Assembly: GCA_009760855.2 (NCBI GenBank) | Contig: WPIO01000002.1 | Coordinates: forward strand, 5,391,001-5,451,000 | Origin: Cristatella mucedo | Taxonomy: Eukaryota; Bryozoa; Phylactolaemata; Cristatellidae | DNA length: 60,000 nucleotides | Direction of reading: 5' to 3' | In this document: positions 1-55,479 of the stretch, piece by piece | Numbering within the stretch: position 1 is the stretch's first letter | Layout: the number at the start of each line of letters is the position of its first letter | Notes under the pieces: generated by a model | Database searches by the model: none | Told to the model about the DNA's origin: nothing | What the model saw: the letters and a program-made list of their open reading frames with translations, nothing else | Translations under genes and position numbers: made by a program

Positions 1-985
1 GAGAATTTATTCTCTATCCATGTGCTTTATACTCCCTGCAAAAGAATCAGTACCCAAGGGTTAGTGACATGCTCGGTATTCAGCATGAAAGGGCAAGCAT
101 CTTGCTTAGGCCAGAAATCTGTTCAGTCTATGCTTACTAATACTTATTTTCACAAGCTTGAGCTACAGTGTAGGAGGAGCATTGCTTCTTGGCTGGCCCA
201 AGTCATTCTTGAAATTTGCTGACTGGCAAAATTTCGTGGCTTCGGTTAAAGGGCAAAAGTGTCGGCTATTTCAGCTAGGCAGTTGGAACTGGCATGAGCA
301 AAGACCGGTGCTAATCAGCAGTGTTAAATGTAGCAAGGCTATCACATGCAATTCAGCTGTTGGTGTGATGTTTCCAATCATAACAGTTCGAGTGCTGATG
401 CCTAGCAGCAACGCACAACAACTGCAGTGAGCATGAACTAATGAAAAGAGTACAAGCACTGCTTGCATGATGCATTAGCCGTGATGATACGTTGTACAAG
501 CCCAAGCCACAGTTTACTCAAAAATGCAGCTAATACATACATGCATTTTTAGCTGCCAAATTCAAACATAACCACTTGCTGGTCAGAAATGTAAATGCCC
601 AATACATATGACACAAGGGCAGCATCTTGCCATGAGCAAATCATTGATGTATATCAGACGAGAAATACACAAAAAATGTGTCACATGCAGTACATTCATG
701 CTCATAGCTCACGCATCATTCACAACGCTTGAACATGCAGACATTCGGGCAATAGACCCCTAACTTCGAAATAGACCATGAACAGTATGGAAAAATAATC
801 AAGTCAGAAAATAAATAACCGAAATAAATACGTTGGGGAAATCCACAGAGCAGGCAATGAGTTACGACAGTTTTTAACCAACACTTTTGCCATTACCATA
901 AATTGTGCAAGCTGCTAGGACAATGCTGCCATGCAGGCACACGATACGCCTCGGATCTCACTTATTAATCACAGTGCACACCAAC
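1..985. other. Integrin intron sequence left of exon 11
   Basis: No exon, repeat or RNA could be recognised. The minus strand was read for Cys-rich EGF-like frames; only an isolated CSCC near 430 was found, without splice sites or EGF spacing. Presumed intron. Confidence 0.5.
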
Positions 986-45640
<44,655 letters not shown>

Positions 45641-45960
45641 AGCTGCTCGACACGAGCTCGATCCGATCGTCGTCAAACGGGCGCTGAGATACCGAGATGC
45701 TACTCGCCCTCGCCGTCCGGCGTTGCACGGACGACAAATGTTATCAAAAGCACCTGATAAAGACGCAGCACGGCACCTTCAGCAACGAGTAATAGCCAGC
45801 TTTGGTGAGAGCTCACTGCTTGAGCGAAGTACAATACCGATATAACTAGATACAAGCACTGCTAGGCTAGCCGCTGCTCGTCGAGGCGGCTGCGTCCTGA
45901 ATGGGACCCACCCACGCGGCGACAGTAGCCACGCCCACTGTCCTGACCTAACTTGTTGAC
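45641..45960 (-). promoter_or_regulatory. Putative promoter / 5' UTR of the integrin beta gene
   Basis: The 300 bp upstream of the start codon are richer in GC and CpG than the introns. Visible candidate sites: an inverted pair of GATA motifs, TTATCA (45741-45746) and TGATAA (45755-45760), enclosing an E-box CACCTG. A TATA-like GTTATATC lies on the minus strand near 45836-45845. A KLF/Sp1-type CCACGCCCAC lies at 45929-45938. The transcription start cannot be placed. Motif presence is seen; function is inferred. Confidence 0.4.
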
Positions 45961-46059
45961 ATTTCGGTCACATGAAGCGAGAGCAGATAAAAGAAATGGG
46001 AAGCAATCCGCCGTTCTTGAAACTAGTTGCACGCGGTATACGAGCGCATGTACGTGTAT

Positions 46060-46158
46060 GCACGAAGTGCCTGCTTATAGAGTATTGGAATTGCGAAATG
46101 CATCGTTACTTGGTGCAAGCGATCCTTTGCAGCAAATGTAAATCGCCAGAGAGAGAGA
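46060..46158 (+). mobile_element. LINE family 1 3' UTR, left part (interrupted)
   Basis: CTTTGCAGCAAATGTAAATC and CGCCAGAGAGAGAGA correspond to the last bases before the terminal hairpin of family 1. The rest of the tail (GATTGAGTTCTCTGAGGGCG...ATTATT) is found 1.65 kb away at 47805. Confidence 0.8.
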
Positions 46159-47804
46159 TGTAACGCCGAAGGCTCGGCAGGGTAAGCTTGACCTGCCGCT
46201 TACCTAGCGGCGTAGCCTATCGCCTAATGCCGTTCGGTGCGCGCCTACGCGCAATAAGCTGGCCGCCGTGAAACGAGCGTTTCTGGCGCTGACCTGCCTA
46301 CCGTTACTAAAGGGGGTCGTGAGTCCGCGGCGTGAATAGGAAGCGAGACACACAGATTGGGGATTTTACTGAACTTTATTCGCAAGCGCACAAAGTCGCT
46401 GCGCGTCTAGTTCAGCTTTATCTCCACACTCCTCGCACGTTCTCAACTGCACCAACACTCTTGCGGAGGGAATACTCCTCCAGACTAAGCGCGACCCGGA
46501 CCCTAAACCCTAACCGGTGATCTAGGAATCCGTTCCCACCTGTGCCGAGGGAATACCCCAAACACGCCAACGTAAACACTCTTGCGGAGGGAATACTCCT
46601 CCGCACTGAAGCGCTAACCGGAGTCTAAACCCTGACCGGTGAACTAGAACTCGGTTTCCACCAGTGCGACCGGAATACTCCACACACGCCAACTCAAGCA
46701 CTCTTGCGGAGGAAATACTTCTTCACACTGGGGCTGCTTACGTGTATAATGGGAAACGACCCAAATAGATGGAGCCCGAACCAGAGTCTAAACCCTGACC
46801 GGTGAACTAGAACTCGGTTTCCAACAGTGTGGGAGGAATACTTCACACACGCCACCTCGAGCACTCTTGCGGAGGGAATACTTCTCCACACTGGGGCTGC
46901 TTACGAGTATAATGGGAAACGACCCAAATAGACGGAGCCTGAACCAGAGTCTAAACCCTGACCGGGAACTAGAACTCGGTTTCCACCAGTGCGGCAGGAA
47001 TACTCCACACACGCCAACTCAAGCACTCCTGTGGAGGAAATACTTCTCCACACTGAAGCGCGAACCGGAGCCCAAACCCTACCCGGAGAACTAGGGCTCC
47101 ACAGACGCCAACTACGCCTAGCTCGCACCGGCAAAACCCTATGCCGAGACCACGTGCTAGCGCGAACACACAAAACCCGAAAGAACACAAAATGCCAGCC
47201 CGGGCGCGATACGAACGTTTTCGGTGGAGTTCCACCGAATCCTCTTAGAGCTGTCTCGTCCTGTCCCGTCCATCGTCGGTGGACAGCCGCCCTCCTCCCT
47301 CGCTTTTAGAGAAACGAGTGCCCGACGGCGTCGAGGCGCAGAGCCGGACCAAAGACAAAAGACACGAGGCAAAAGACCCAGAGCGAGCGTCGCTCGACTC
47401 TTAAATACTTGGCTGAGACAATGGGGCAAGAGCCCAGTGGTATTGGGCCCGAGACCATGGCCCATTACGGTAAGGAACTAATACTGGCACTAGGCCACTG
47501 GAATGTCCCCTCTGTCCAGCTTGAATGGCGAATGGATTCCACACGATCCTTTTTGGACAGAGTGATGGCGAAGGTTGACAGGCCAGTCAACATCAATCAG
47601 CCGCTCCCGCGGGTATCGGACCAATTCTAAAGGCCGACTCGCCACCGCTGGTCAGGGAGCTTCCTGGCTTGCTCTTAAGCGCTTCCTCTCTAACCGCACT
47701 GACGCTCCTCTCTGGCTCACTGCTCCAGGACAAAGGGGCTCTAGCCCGGCGCCGAACAGCTCTTGTTCGCGCTAAAATTCAGCCAAGGCCAGCAGGGCGC
47801 TACA
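46159..47804 (-). mobile_element. Solo-LTR-like element, 1646 bp, inserted in a LINE tail
   Basis: The insert begins TGTAACGCC and ends GGGCGCTACA. On either strand it starts TGTARCGCC and ends CA, the usual LTR form. It splits a family 1 LINE tail, with GAGAGA repeated on both sides; the exact duplication length is masked by the GA repeat. Minus-strand orientation is suggested by AATAAA (46375-46380) and a TATA-like TATTTAAG (47400-47407). No internal gag or pol is seen, so solo LTR is the simplest reading. A large foldback or other element with short inverted ends is the alternative. Confidence 0.65.
46440..47110. repeat. Tandem repeat inside the LTR-like element (five units of about 122 or 162 bp)
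   Basis: The block GCACTCTTGCGGAGGGAATA starts near 46453, 46577, 46699, 46861 and 47023. Units also share CTAAACCCTGACCGG, GAACTAGAACTCGGTTTCCA and GGAATACTCCACACACGCCA. Two units carry an extra 40 bp (GCTTACGTGTATAATGGGAA and the following AGATGGAG-like end), giving 162 bp instead of 122. Confidence 0.9.
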
Positions 47805-47870
47805 GAGAGAGAGAGATTGAGTTCTCTGAGGGCGAACTATCAAGTGTGTTATTATTATTATATTAATTAT
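47805..47870 (+). mobile_element. LINE family 1 3' tail, right part (interrupted)
   Basis: GAGAGAGATTGAGTTCTCTG and AGGGCGAACTATCAAGTGTG, then (TTA)n. The right half of the LINE tail split by the LTR-like insert. Confidence 0.85.
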
Positions 47871-48144
47871 TACACCATTCTGCAGAATGTACTCTCGGCA
47901 CGACCAACGCAAAACTAAGATAAGCTTTTTTGAGAGCCTCGTGCGCATAGCTAGCTGCAGGCAAGATAAAGCGGCTTTCACAACTCTTGCAGCTGATGAT
48001 TTTACATTGCTCGCTGCAGGAAGAGCCGCAGTAGCGCGGGCGGGTAGAATAGCGCTTAAATCCCCGCCGCCGCCGAACCCGCTCCCGCCACCCACCGGCC
48101 TCAAAGCCTCTCGAAAGTCTGGGGCCGGGCGCTGGTGCTGCAAT

Positions 48145-48840
48145 TATAATACGCTTACGAAGCACCGTCAGAAAACTTAATCTCTTTCTAGGCACTTTGC
48201 GAAGGCTGTAAAGTAGCGTGATCAAATGGTTGGCGTTAAACACGCAGTCTCGACAAGCTTAGCATGGCTAGTGCGAAATGTACTGCATCAACATGTAAAT
48301 GTTGTTGTGGCAGCATGCGAAGTGTCAGCGCGTACAAGCATAAATAGGATAAATTATAAGGACCCACCAAGTTGTGTCCAAAAAAAGTGCGTTTTTAGCT
48401 TCTTTTTAAATTTCTTCAAGTCGGGGGATGTCGCGATGTCAGTCGGGAGTGAGTTCCAAGCTTTGGGGACCGCACGAACTAACGGGACGGTCTCCAAACA
48501 ATTTGAGGTTCGTAGGAGATATAGCTAAATGACTCAACTTGTAACAAGCAGGTGGCACAATTCTCAGCCTGGTTGTGGACTATTTCTTATAAGTAGGCTG
48601 GAGCCAGTGAATGAAGGGACCTAAAAGTGAGCGACACAACCTTGAAGCCGACACGATGCTTGATTGGGAGCCAGTGCAGGTCAGCGAGAAGTGGCGTGGT
48701 GTGGCAACCGCGACGCTCATGACAGACAAGCCTAGCTGCAGAGTCTTGCACCAACTGCAAGCGCCCGATCGCACAAGCCGGTAGGCCCCCAGCAAGCAGT
48801 GTGCTGCAGAAGTCGTTCTGACGCTTCATGTCCTCTCTAG
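48145..48840 (-). mobile_element. LINE family 1 copy (minus strand)
   Basis: Reverse complement of hairpin remnant, 3' UTR and C-terminal/thumb region. The minus-strand translation shows LPACAIGRLQLVQDSAARLV and LPIKHRVGFKVVSLTFRSLH. More GC-rich than the other copies. Frame interrupted. Confidence 0.85.
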
Positions 48841-48939
48841 TCCACACATGAAGTCTGCTAGCCCCTCGTCAGAGATGTCGATGCTTCTGTTGAGCATTGG
48901 ACGCGAGCAGCTTTTCAGGCTTCTCCAGCGGTGAACCCA

Positions 48940-49090
48940 CGGGTCGAGCCTGGGGGCAGGGGTGCATTTGCTCCCAGCCCCCTACAACGGGCAGCGAGCT
49001 GGGCGGCAACCTATTCCTCCGCCCCTCGACAATTACCAACGAAGAAATTATGCTTTTATGACACTCGATGAGCAACCATCGAGTTCGTTA
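48940..49090 (+). repeat. Interspersed repeat, copy 2
   Basis: GGGGGCAGGGGTGCATTTGC..., then CCAACGAAGAAATTATGCTT and GATGAGCAACCATCGAG, collinear with 36185-36285. Confidence 0.6.
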
Positions 49091-49149
49091 CTTACATGTA
49101 TCATGGCAACAATTATGCTTGGACGACAATGCAAAAGTGCTCTAGTATC

Positions 49150-49735
49150 CTGCTTTTGAGACCAGCGTGCAAAAGCGAAAGAATACACCTAGAGTCATCG
49201 TAATGTATCTCTGTCTGTAACTCCACAAAACACAAGGAATAAGAGGGTGTAAGTGAAGAGAGTTTTCTATAGCGAACTGATAGCCTAAGCAGCTTTCGGC
49301 ACTCATGCGGTAGCTAACAGACTTCATCTCGCGAAACAAAGATAAAGTGAGAAGCAGAGCTGAGTTAGGAGGGCAGTTCAGGAAGTGAGTAGCATGGAAG
49401 TAGCAGCTAAGGACAGCTGGAAAAGATGCGCCACAGCCGGCAGCAGGAGAACAGAGGTCGTTGCATTAGAATTGGGGAAGTGAGTTGCACAGTCTAGAAT
49501 CTGTAGGGCAAAGGCTTCAGGCGCCAACTGTCATTAAACTTAGAAATGGAACAGCTAATTTTATTGTTGATAGAAGACCTGAGGGCAGCAGGAGTCTGAA
49601 TTTGGTGCAGTGGTTCAGCTAGGTATGAAAGAGCAGAGCCGCGGCGGGCGTTGTGGGTCAAAGTAAGAATCTTTTGCTCTTGCTCAGAAGATTTCAAAAT
49701 ACATTGTCGATTTACAAAGTAAAGTTGGCCCTAAT
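49150..49735 (-). mobile_element. LINE family 2 copy (minus strand)
   Basis: The 3' region shared with 52262 and 57613 (minus translation MFREMKSVSYRMSAES) is followed by the YLAEPLHQIQTPAALRSSIN-like end of the coding region. Truncated at about 49735. Confidence 0.8.
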
Positions 49736-49969
49736 AGTAAATCCATACTTGGGAGATGCGACTCTGGCATAATTTACTAGCAATATGCGTGCTGTCTAAT
49801 GAAATTCTGAGGTGCGGAAGTGAATTCTTCAATATGGGCTATTGCATTTGAGCACTATAAAAAAAATGCAGAACAGGCTCCTTTTTCAGTAAGCGTTTTT
49901 AACTTTGCCTATTTTTAACCAGACGAAGCGTAAACAATGGAATCTAAATGTAAGTAAAAGTACTAGCTA

Positions 49970-50135
49970 ATTTAACAGCTTCTTTTGTATAGCATCAGTA
50001 GAGCCTTTACGGCAAACACCACCGCTTGTAGCGGCAATAAAGGATCGCCCAGCGCAGGATTTGAACCAACTATCTCACAAACGATGGCATGAAATGCAGC
50101 CACTTTACCTAGAACGTCATCACGGCTCACCATGT
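49970..50135 (-). mobile_element. SINE family 1 copy (minus strand)
   Basis: Reverse complement of the family 1 3' end (AACAGCTTCTTTTGTATAGC), body, B box (minus GGTTCAAATCC) and head (minus GTGAGCCGTGATGAC). Near full length. Confidence 0.9.
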
Positions 50136-50659
50136 GCTCCGATTGACAGATGATTTGTTCTGCAGAACGTCTAATCCCATGTAAAGCTTGCTACTCTTGC
50201 ATCGCGCATCACTAAAAGCATTTAATGACATTCTTAACGAATTGAATAGGGTAACAACATGATTACATCTATGGTTAGACAGTCTGCAGGTGAATAGATT
50301 GCAATGCCCGCAAGTGTATCTCAAGCTCAGCAGACACATGATAAGACAAATGCGAGCACCCCGAACGTAATCAGTTCCACGTGCAATGTTTAGGCATCGA
50401 ATAATATTAAGCCACCAGAGGGAAGACGTCTGATCAGCCAGTCGCCAGACACCACAGGCTTAAAGCGAGGTATTCTCGTTCGAATGCAATGTCAAAACTG
50501 AAGTTGGTACTCACCACCAGCGAGAACCACTGAGTACGCATTGATGCAACGTCAAGTGCCACAAAAATCTCCATTCTTTTTGGTTTCTATTCAACAGCGA
50601 AATCCTTATGAAGAGGAATAAAATATTTTCGAGCCGCGAAATATTTTCGAGCCGCGTTA

Positions 50660-50840
50660 AATAATTAAATCCTAGCTGATTAAACAGCCTCTTTTGCATA
50701 GCGACAGAAGAGCGTTTATAGCTATCACCACCGCTTTCAGTGGCGACAAAGAATCGACTACCGCAGGAATCGAACATACGACCTCTTGACCAAGGTCGTG
50801 AAACCAAACACCTCACCTAGTGTGCCATCATGGCTCACCG
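50660..50840 (-). mobile_element. SINE family 1 copy (minus strand), near full length
   Basis: Reverse complement of (ATTT)n-like tail, AGCTGATTAAACAGCCTCTT, body, and head ending GGTGAGCCATGATGGCACAC on the minus strand. The B box is slightly decayed (GTTCGATTCC). Confidence 0.9.
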
Positions 50841-50974
50841 TTCGTGAAACTATCGTTAACAAAAAGGTATCCGCAGCAGTTTCAGCATGCATTCAAGCCA
50901 ACGAACCTTCCTGCACGAAAGTTGCCAGCAGTATATGAAATAAAAAAAATTTAGGAATGAACATATTACTTTAA

Positions 50975-51190
50975 TGCTAGTCCGGGGATGTTCTGAGGCA
51001 AGTCAGGAGTGAGTACTAGGCTTTGGGAGCGTACGAACTAAATGCACGGTCTCCAAAGGATTTGAGATTTGTATAAGGTAGAGGTAAACTGTACGATGCT
51101 TGGCCTGGTGGGAGAGTAGATCTGAGAGATAGGCTAGAGCCAAAGAATGAAGTTACCTAAAAGTGAGCGACAAAACTTTGAGTCTTCCAT
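50975..51190 (-). mobile_element. LINE family 1 fragment (minus strand)
   Basis: Reverse complement of the C-terminal coding end (TTTGGGAGCGTACGAACTAA, GCACGGTCTCCAAAGGATTT), as in 37600-37790. Truncated at both ends. Confidence 0.8.
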
Positions 51191-51439
51191 TTAGTTTGCG
51201 GTAATTTGACTATCGCTCACCGAGCCGGCCATCCGGGCTGAGCCGCTTGGCTTTCGCCAGTGCCAGTGCCACCTCCCCTAGAGGGTTCGGCGCTACAGCA
51301 GTGAGCAGGGCATGAAAGCGTCAGCTAATTGCCCATGAGAATTTGGTAACGTGCATAAGAACGGTCCCGGATATTAAGGTATAGTCATGCAGCTGCCCCA
51401 CCTGCTCGCGGCTTGTATCCCAGGTCTTTGCCCAGGGGT

Positions 51440-51560
51440 CAAGTGCTCTTTCCTAACCACCCATGTCGTGGATTTAGGTCATGCAGAGGATGATTCCTCT
51501 TTGCCCAACGCCAGAGCGACTAATAGCTGCTAATGCCACTACAAAATTATATAAATGATG
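51440..51560 (+). mobile_element. Possible SINE remnant
   Basis: CACCCATGTCGTGGATTTAG, GATTCCTCTTTGCCCAACGC and CGACTAATAGCTGCTAATGC, followed by an AT-rich end, resemble the family 1 order. Weak. Confidence 0.35.
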
Positions 51561-52144
51561 TTTCGAGCAGTCTGACTTGGTTTTCTTTGACTTAATGTCA
51601 CCAGCGAGACCCCCTCCGTATCTGCGACCCAAACCTAGAAAATTGTATGAAAAAGTGTTTAGACTCGCGAACAGGCCGTTTCACTGTTATTGCACTAACT
51701 GTAATTTATTTTTTACAGCGTCCTTTGGTCCTCGACCAACGTTTCTATTGCTCGCAATTTTTCGTTATTGATACCAAGTAGAAGCATGCTAGTATTTAGC
51801 GAGCAGTTATTAGCAGAAGCACCAGCAGCGGCAATAGTAGCATGTATTGTTCATATTAGTATTTAATGTGAGCATTTTATCAGAGCACAATAAAAATTCT
51901 GAAATGAGCTCTAGAGCGTGAGTTGTGATATATTTAGTTCGATTAAGCTGCTAAGCAGTCTCTATTGGAATTTTTACAGTTACAAAAAGTGCAGCAAATG
52001 TCTGAAACTCTTTGAAAACAAATGAAAACGCTTCTCTTTTGCTACTGCTGTCTCCAACGCTACTTACCGACGCAGCCTCCACTGCCGCTATCTCCGCCAG
52101 CTACCGCTGACTCTGCCACTCTTCCTACTTCTTGATTCTCAGGA

Positions 52145-53010
52145 TTCGTGCCCGACGATCACGAGCTGTGCTGCCTCTCACTCAACAGCTCCTCGAGCAG
52201 CAAGGCAATCCTCACTGGGTTCAGGAGCCATAAAAAATTGTAAGTCATGATGTCGCCATCTTTAATCCCACATAATTGATGGGAGCCCCACCTGAGTCAT
52301 TGTCGAGGCCAAACTGTTAGCAAAAGATATAGCAAAATGTATGTCCGTCTGTGAGGCCATAAAGACTACGTGAATGTTACCAGGAGAGTTTTGTATAGAA
52401 AACTCAAAGCATAAGCGGCTTTCGGTACGCATTCTGTAGCCAACAGACTTCATATCACGCAACAAAGAGAAAGTGTGAGATGCATAGCTGAATCAGGAGA
52501 GTAGTTGAGGTGACATGAAAATAGCAGCTCAGGACCGCTGAAAAGGATGAGCCATGGTCGGCAGCAGGAGATTAGTCGCTTCGTAAGAATTGTGGAAGCG
52601 AGTTCCACAGTCTAGGACCTGCAGAGCTAAAGCTTCTGTCGCAAACGGTCTTTAAGTGGAGGAATGGAACAGCTAATGTATTGTCCATTCAGTATCTGAG
52701 GGCACGATGAGGCTGAAACTGGTGCAGCAGTTCAGCTAGGTATGGAGGAGCCAAGCCGTGGCGGCCTTTTGGGTCAGCATGAGAACTGTGCTCTGTGTCC
52801 ATTGATCAACCGGCATCCATCCTAGCTCTTTTAGCAAAGGAGACACGTGCTCAAACCTCTGTGACCTGAAGACAAGCCTTGCAGCAATATTCATAGTCAG
52901 CTGCAGTGGCCTAATAGCTTTCTTGTGTAGCCCAGCTAAAAGGGAATTACAATAACCAAGCCTAGACAGAGCTAAATCGCTAGCTAATTTTTTTTTACAA
53001 GTAACTGTGG
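52145..53010 (-). mobile_element. LINE family 2 copy (minus strand)
   Basis: It shares its whole 3' region with 57499-58000 by eye (both start GATTCGTGCCCGACGATCA). The minus strand encodes LALSRLGYCNSLLAGLHKKA, TMNIAARLVFRSQRFEHVSP and LKELGWMPVDQ. Homology to other copies stops at about 53000 (5' truncation). The thumb frame is still open for over 80 codons. Confidence 0.88.
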
Positions 53011-53043
53011 GAGACAGCTCGTGATCTTGGATAGGGATCGTAC

Positions 53044-53632
53044 GTGATGGCTCAGACACTCTTCTTACTACTTGTGTCACCGCTGTCTCTCCACTGGGTA
53101 GCTATATCTGATATTGCTCCTGACGTCGCTGCCACTTTTGTACTTCTCTGCTTCAAGCACTGCTTTTTCAGAGATCGCATCTGCATCTGTCTTAGTCTGC
53201 TATGCTACCGCTGCTTCGGCTGCTGCTACAGCTGTCTCCAGGTGCAATAGTTTCATCCAAAGCTATTACTGTCTCAACCTCTGTTCTACCGTCTGCTGCT
53301 GCTGCTACTTGGCGTTTGATGTTAGCCGTCGGTACAATGCTATCACCACACGGTCAGGCGCGTGGATCCGACCAAGTCTTCCAGAAGGCAACTCCGCCGA
53401 CAGAAAAAGGATGAAGGATTCTATGGTCTTTCTGCAGCTATATAAATGTTTTTTAAGAGGCATTTCAATCAGCTGTTGTTATCCTTCATTTTTAGTTTTT
53501 CTCTGCTGCTGTCCATGCCTCCACGGTTCCCCCTATTCAGTTGCTGTTGTTGTCCCTGATGATCGGTCGCGGCAAATAGAGCAGCTCGAGCATATAATAG
53601 GCATCTGCAGTAAACATGGCTTCCAAGCATAA
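53044..53632 (+). other. CTG-rich segment with a 172-codon open frame, unrecognised
   Basis: The longest open frame in the window (53114-53632, plus) is rich in Ser, Ala, Cys and Val, driven by CTGCTGC-like triplets (CTGCTGCTGCTGCTAC near 53293). No domain, signal or splice support is seen. It is bounded by LINE copies on both sides. Coding status is doubtful. Confidence 0.2.
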
Positions 53633-54720
53633 GGAATTTTATGCAGATAACACTCAGTTGTACCTTTGCTTTGATCCCTCATAACCTTCGAGCACCTCGA
53701 ATTCTCTCAACTCACTTACTGCATGTATTGATGACATCCACACAAGGATGGCAGCAAATTTTCTAAAACTAGACGACGATAAAATAAACTTACAAGTTAT
53801 GGGCAAACCCAGTCTGATTCAAAAATTGGAAAGGCTGACGCTCAAAATTGGCTCTGCCAGCATATCTCCTGTTGAATCAGCTCGAAATCTAGGTGTCGTG
53901 TTCCAAAGCGACCTCTCGTTAGACGACCATATCAGCTCCACAGTCAAATCTGCCTATTTTCAGCTTCATAACATAGCTAAAATTCGGGCTTGCTTAGATA
54001 GGGATACCACGTCTAAGTTGGTCCATGCATTCGTGACATCCCGTCTCGACTTCTGCACCTCACTGCTTACTGGCCTACCGGCATGTGCGATCAGGCGATT
54101 GCAGCTGGTGTAAAACTCTGCAGCTAGGCTTGTCTGTCGTGAGCGTCGCAGTTGCCACATTACATCAGTTCTCGCCGACCTGCACAGGCTACCAGTCAAG
54201 CAACGGATCGACTTCAAGGTTTTGTTGCTCACTTTTAGGTCACTTCATTCTTTGGTTCCAGCCTATATCTCAGATCTACTCCCCCACCAGGCCAAGCATC
54301 GTACCACCCGTTTTCGGAATCCAACAGTTTACCACTACCTCGTACAAACCTCAAATCCTTTGGAGACCGTGCATTTAGTTCGTATGCTCCCAAAGCCTGG
54401 GACTAACTCCTGACTTGCTTCAGAACATCCCCTGACTTGACCACATTCAAAAAGAACTTAAAAACACACCTATTTAGGACATCATTTAGTGGGTCCCTGT
54501 GATTCGTCCTTGATGTGCTTATGCATACTAACACTGTGAATGCTGCCACTAACCACATTTGCATGCTGACCCTGTGCATGTCACCCCTAACCATGTTATT
54601 CATGTTGTTTATCAAGCACGGTATTATTCACCATTCAATCGCGTTTCCTTTGCAGCAAATGTAAAGCGCCTAGAAAGAGATTAAGTTCTCTGAGGGCGCT
54701 TTATCAAGTGCATTATTATT
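53632..54720 (+). mobile_element. LINE family 1 copy, 5'-truncated at the YADD box
   Basis: It begins at a decayed YADDTQLYL (Y-A-D-N here) and passes through MGKPSLIQKLERLTLKIGSA, SRLDFCTSLLTGLPACAIRR and LPVKQRIDFKVLLLTFRSLH, with a stop after LQLV and a frameshift near 54310. The 3' UTR carries a clean hairpin: AAGCGCC (54664-54670) pairs with GGCGCTT (54695-54701), and inner AGAGA (54676-54680) with TCTCT (54687-54691). It ends ATTATTATT. Confidence 0.93.
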
Positions 54721-54724
54721 ATTA

Positions 54725-55320
54725 TCATTGTAAGGAAAAAGCCGGCGTCAGCAGCACAGTTTCCAAAGGTTTTCTTGCCAGCTCTGGCAAGCAGCAGACG
54801 CAGCTTTCGCTAGATTCTGCAGCGAGTGCCAGCTGAGCACGATGGTTCACGGCTCGGCGGGCTGCGTCGAGGCCACCGGCGAGGTAGCACCGAAGGAATA
54901 GCTCGCGTGCTGGCCACTGTGCTGTGTAGTAACCCCTGTACTGTAGCTGTGGCAGCGCGATAAGGCTGCTGCCACACCAACCCGCCATCCCAAAAATATT
55001 GCATTCTAAGTGGCGCCGTCCCGACCCAGCTTGTGGCTGACGTCCGCGGTATCATTTAGCTAATCTTTACAGCAACGGTGGCGAGCATCAGCGAATGCCA
55101 GTCGGCGTCGGCCGCCAGACGCCGAGCTGACGTTACCGAACACGGGGCTGAGGCTGCCGATAGAGCTGCTGCTTCTGCTGCAGCCGCTGCTTCTGCTGCC
55201 ACCGAACTACTACTACTACTACTACTACTACTCTTGCTGCTGTTTCTGGTTAGAGTTTCGTTGACAGTGGCAGTGTCGTGTTTTGCATCCAACGGATTGA
55301 GGTGTACTCGATTACAACTG
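54725..55320. other. GC-rich block, possible unrecognised exon or CpG island
   Basis: GC and CpG rise sharply right after the LINE tail. Both strands are open: minus 54725-54988 (contains YRGYYTAQWPARELFLRCYL), minus 55056-55292 (poly-Ser then poly-Ala), plus 55078-55332 (poly-Ala then poly-Leu). The low-complexity frames arise from (CTA)n at about 55208-55240 and GCTGCTTCTG repeats. No known domain is visible. Confidence 0.3.
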
Positions 55321-55479
55321 CTTGGCGTTTAAAGGCTTACTTAAGAAGACCACTTCCGAAGCTAGCGTTCACAGCTTGGCTCACAGCTTGGCTAAAATAA
55401 AACTTGGTTCACAGCTCACGTTCACAGCTTGGCTAAAATAAAAGGTTGTCAGCCACGGTGGCTGGTTAAATATCTTACT

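Noticed and set aside
47863-48243. Pro/Gly/Ala-rich frames on both strands between two LINE tails
   Set aside because: Both strands open because of GC-rich sequence; the right part is the reverse LINE family 1 tail. No evidence for coding.
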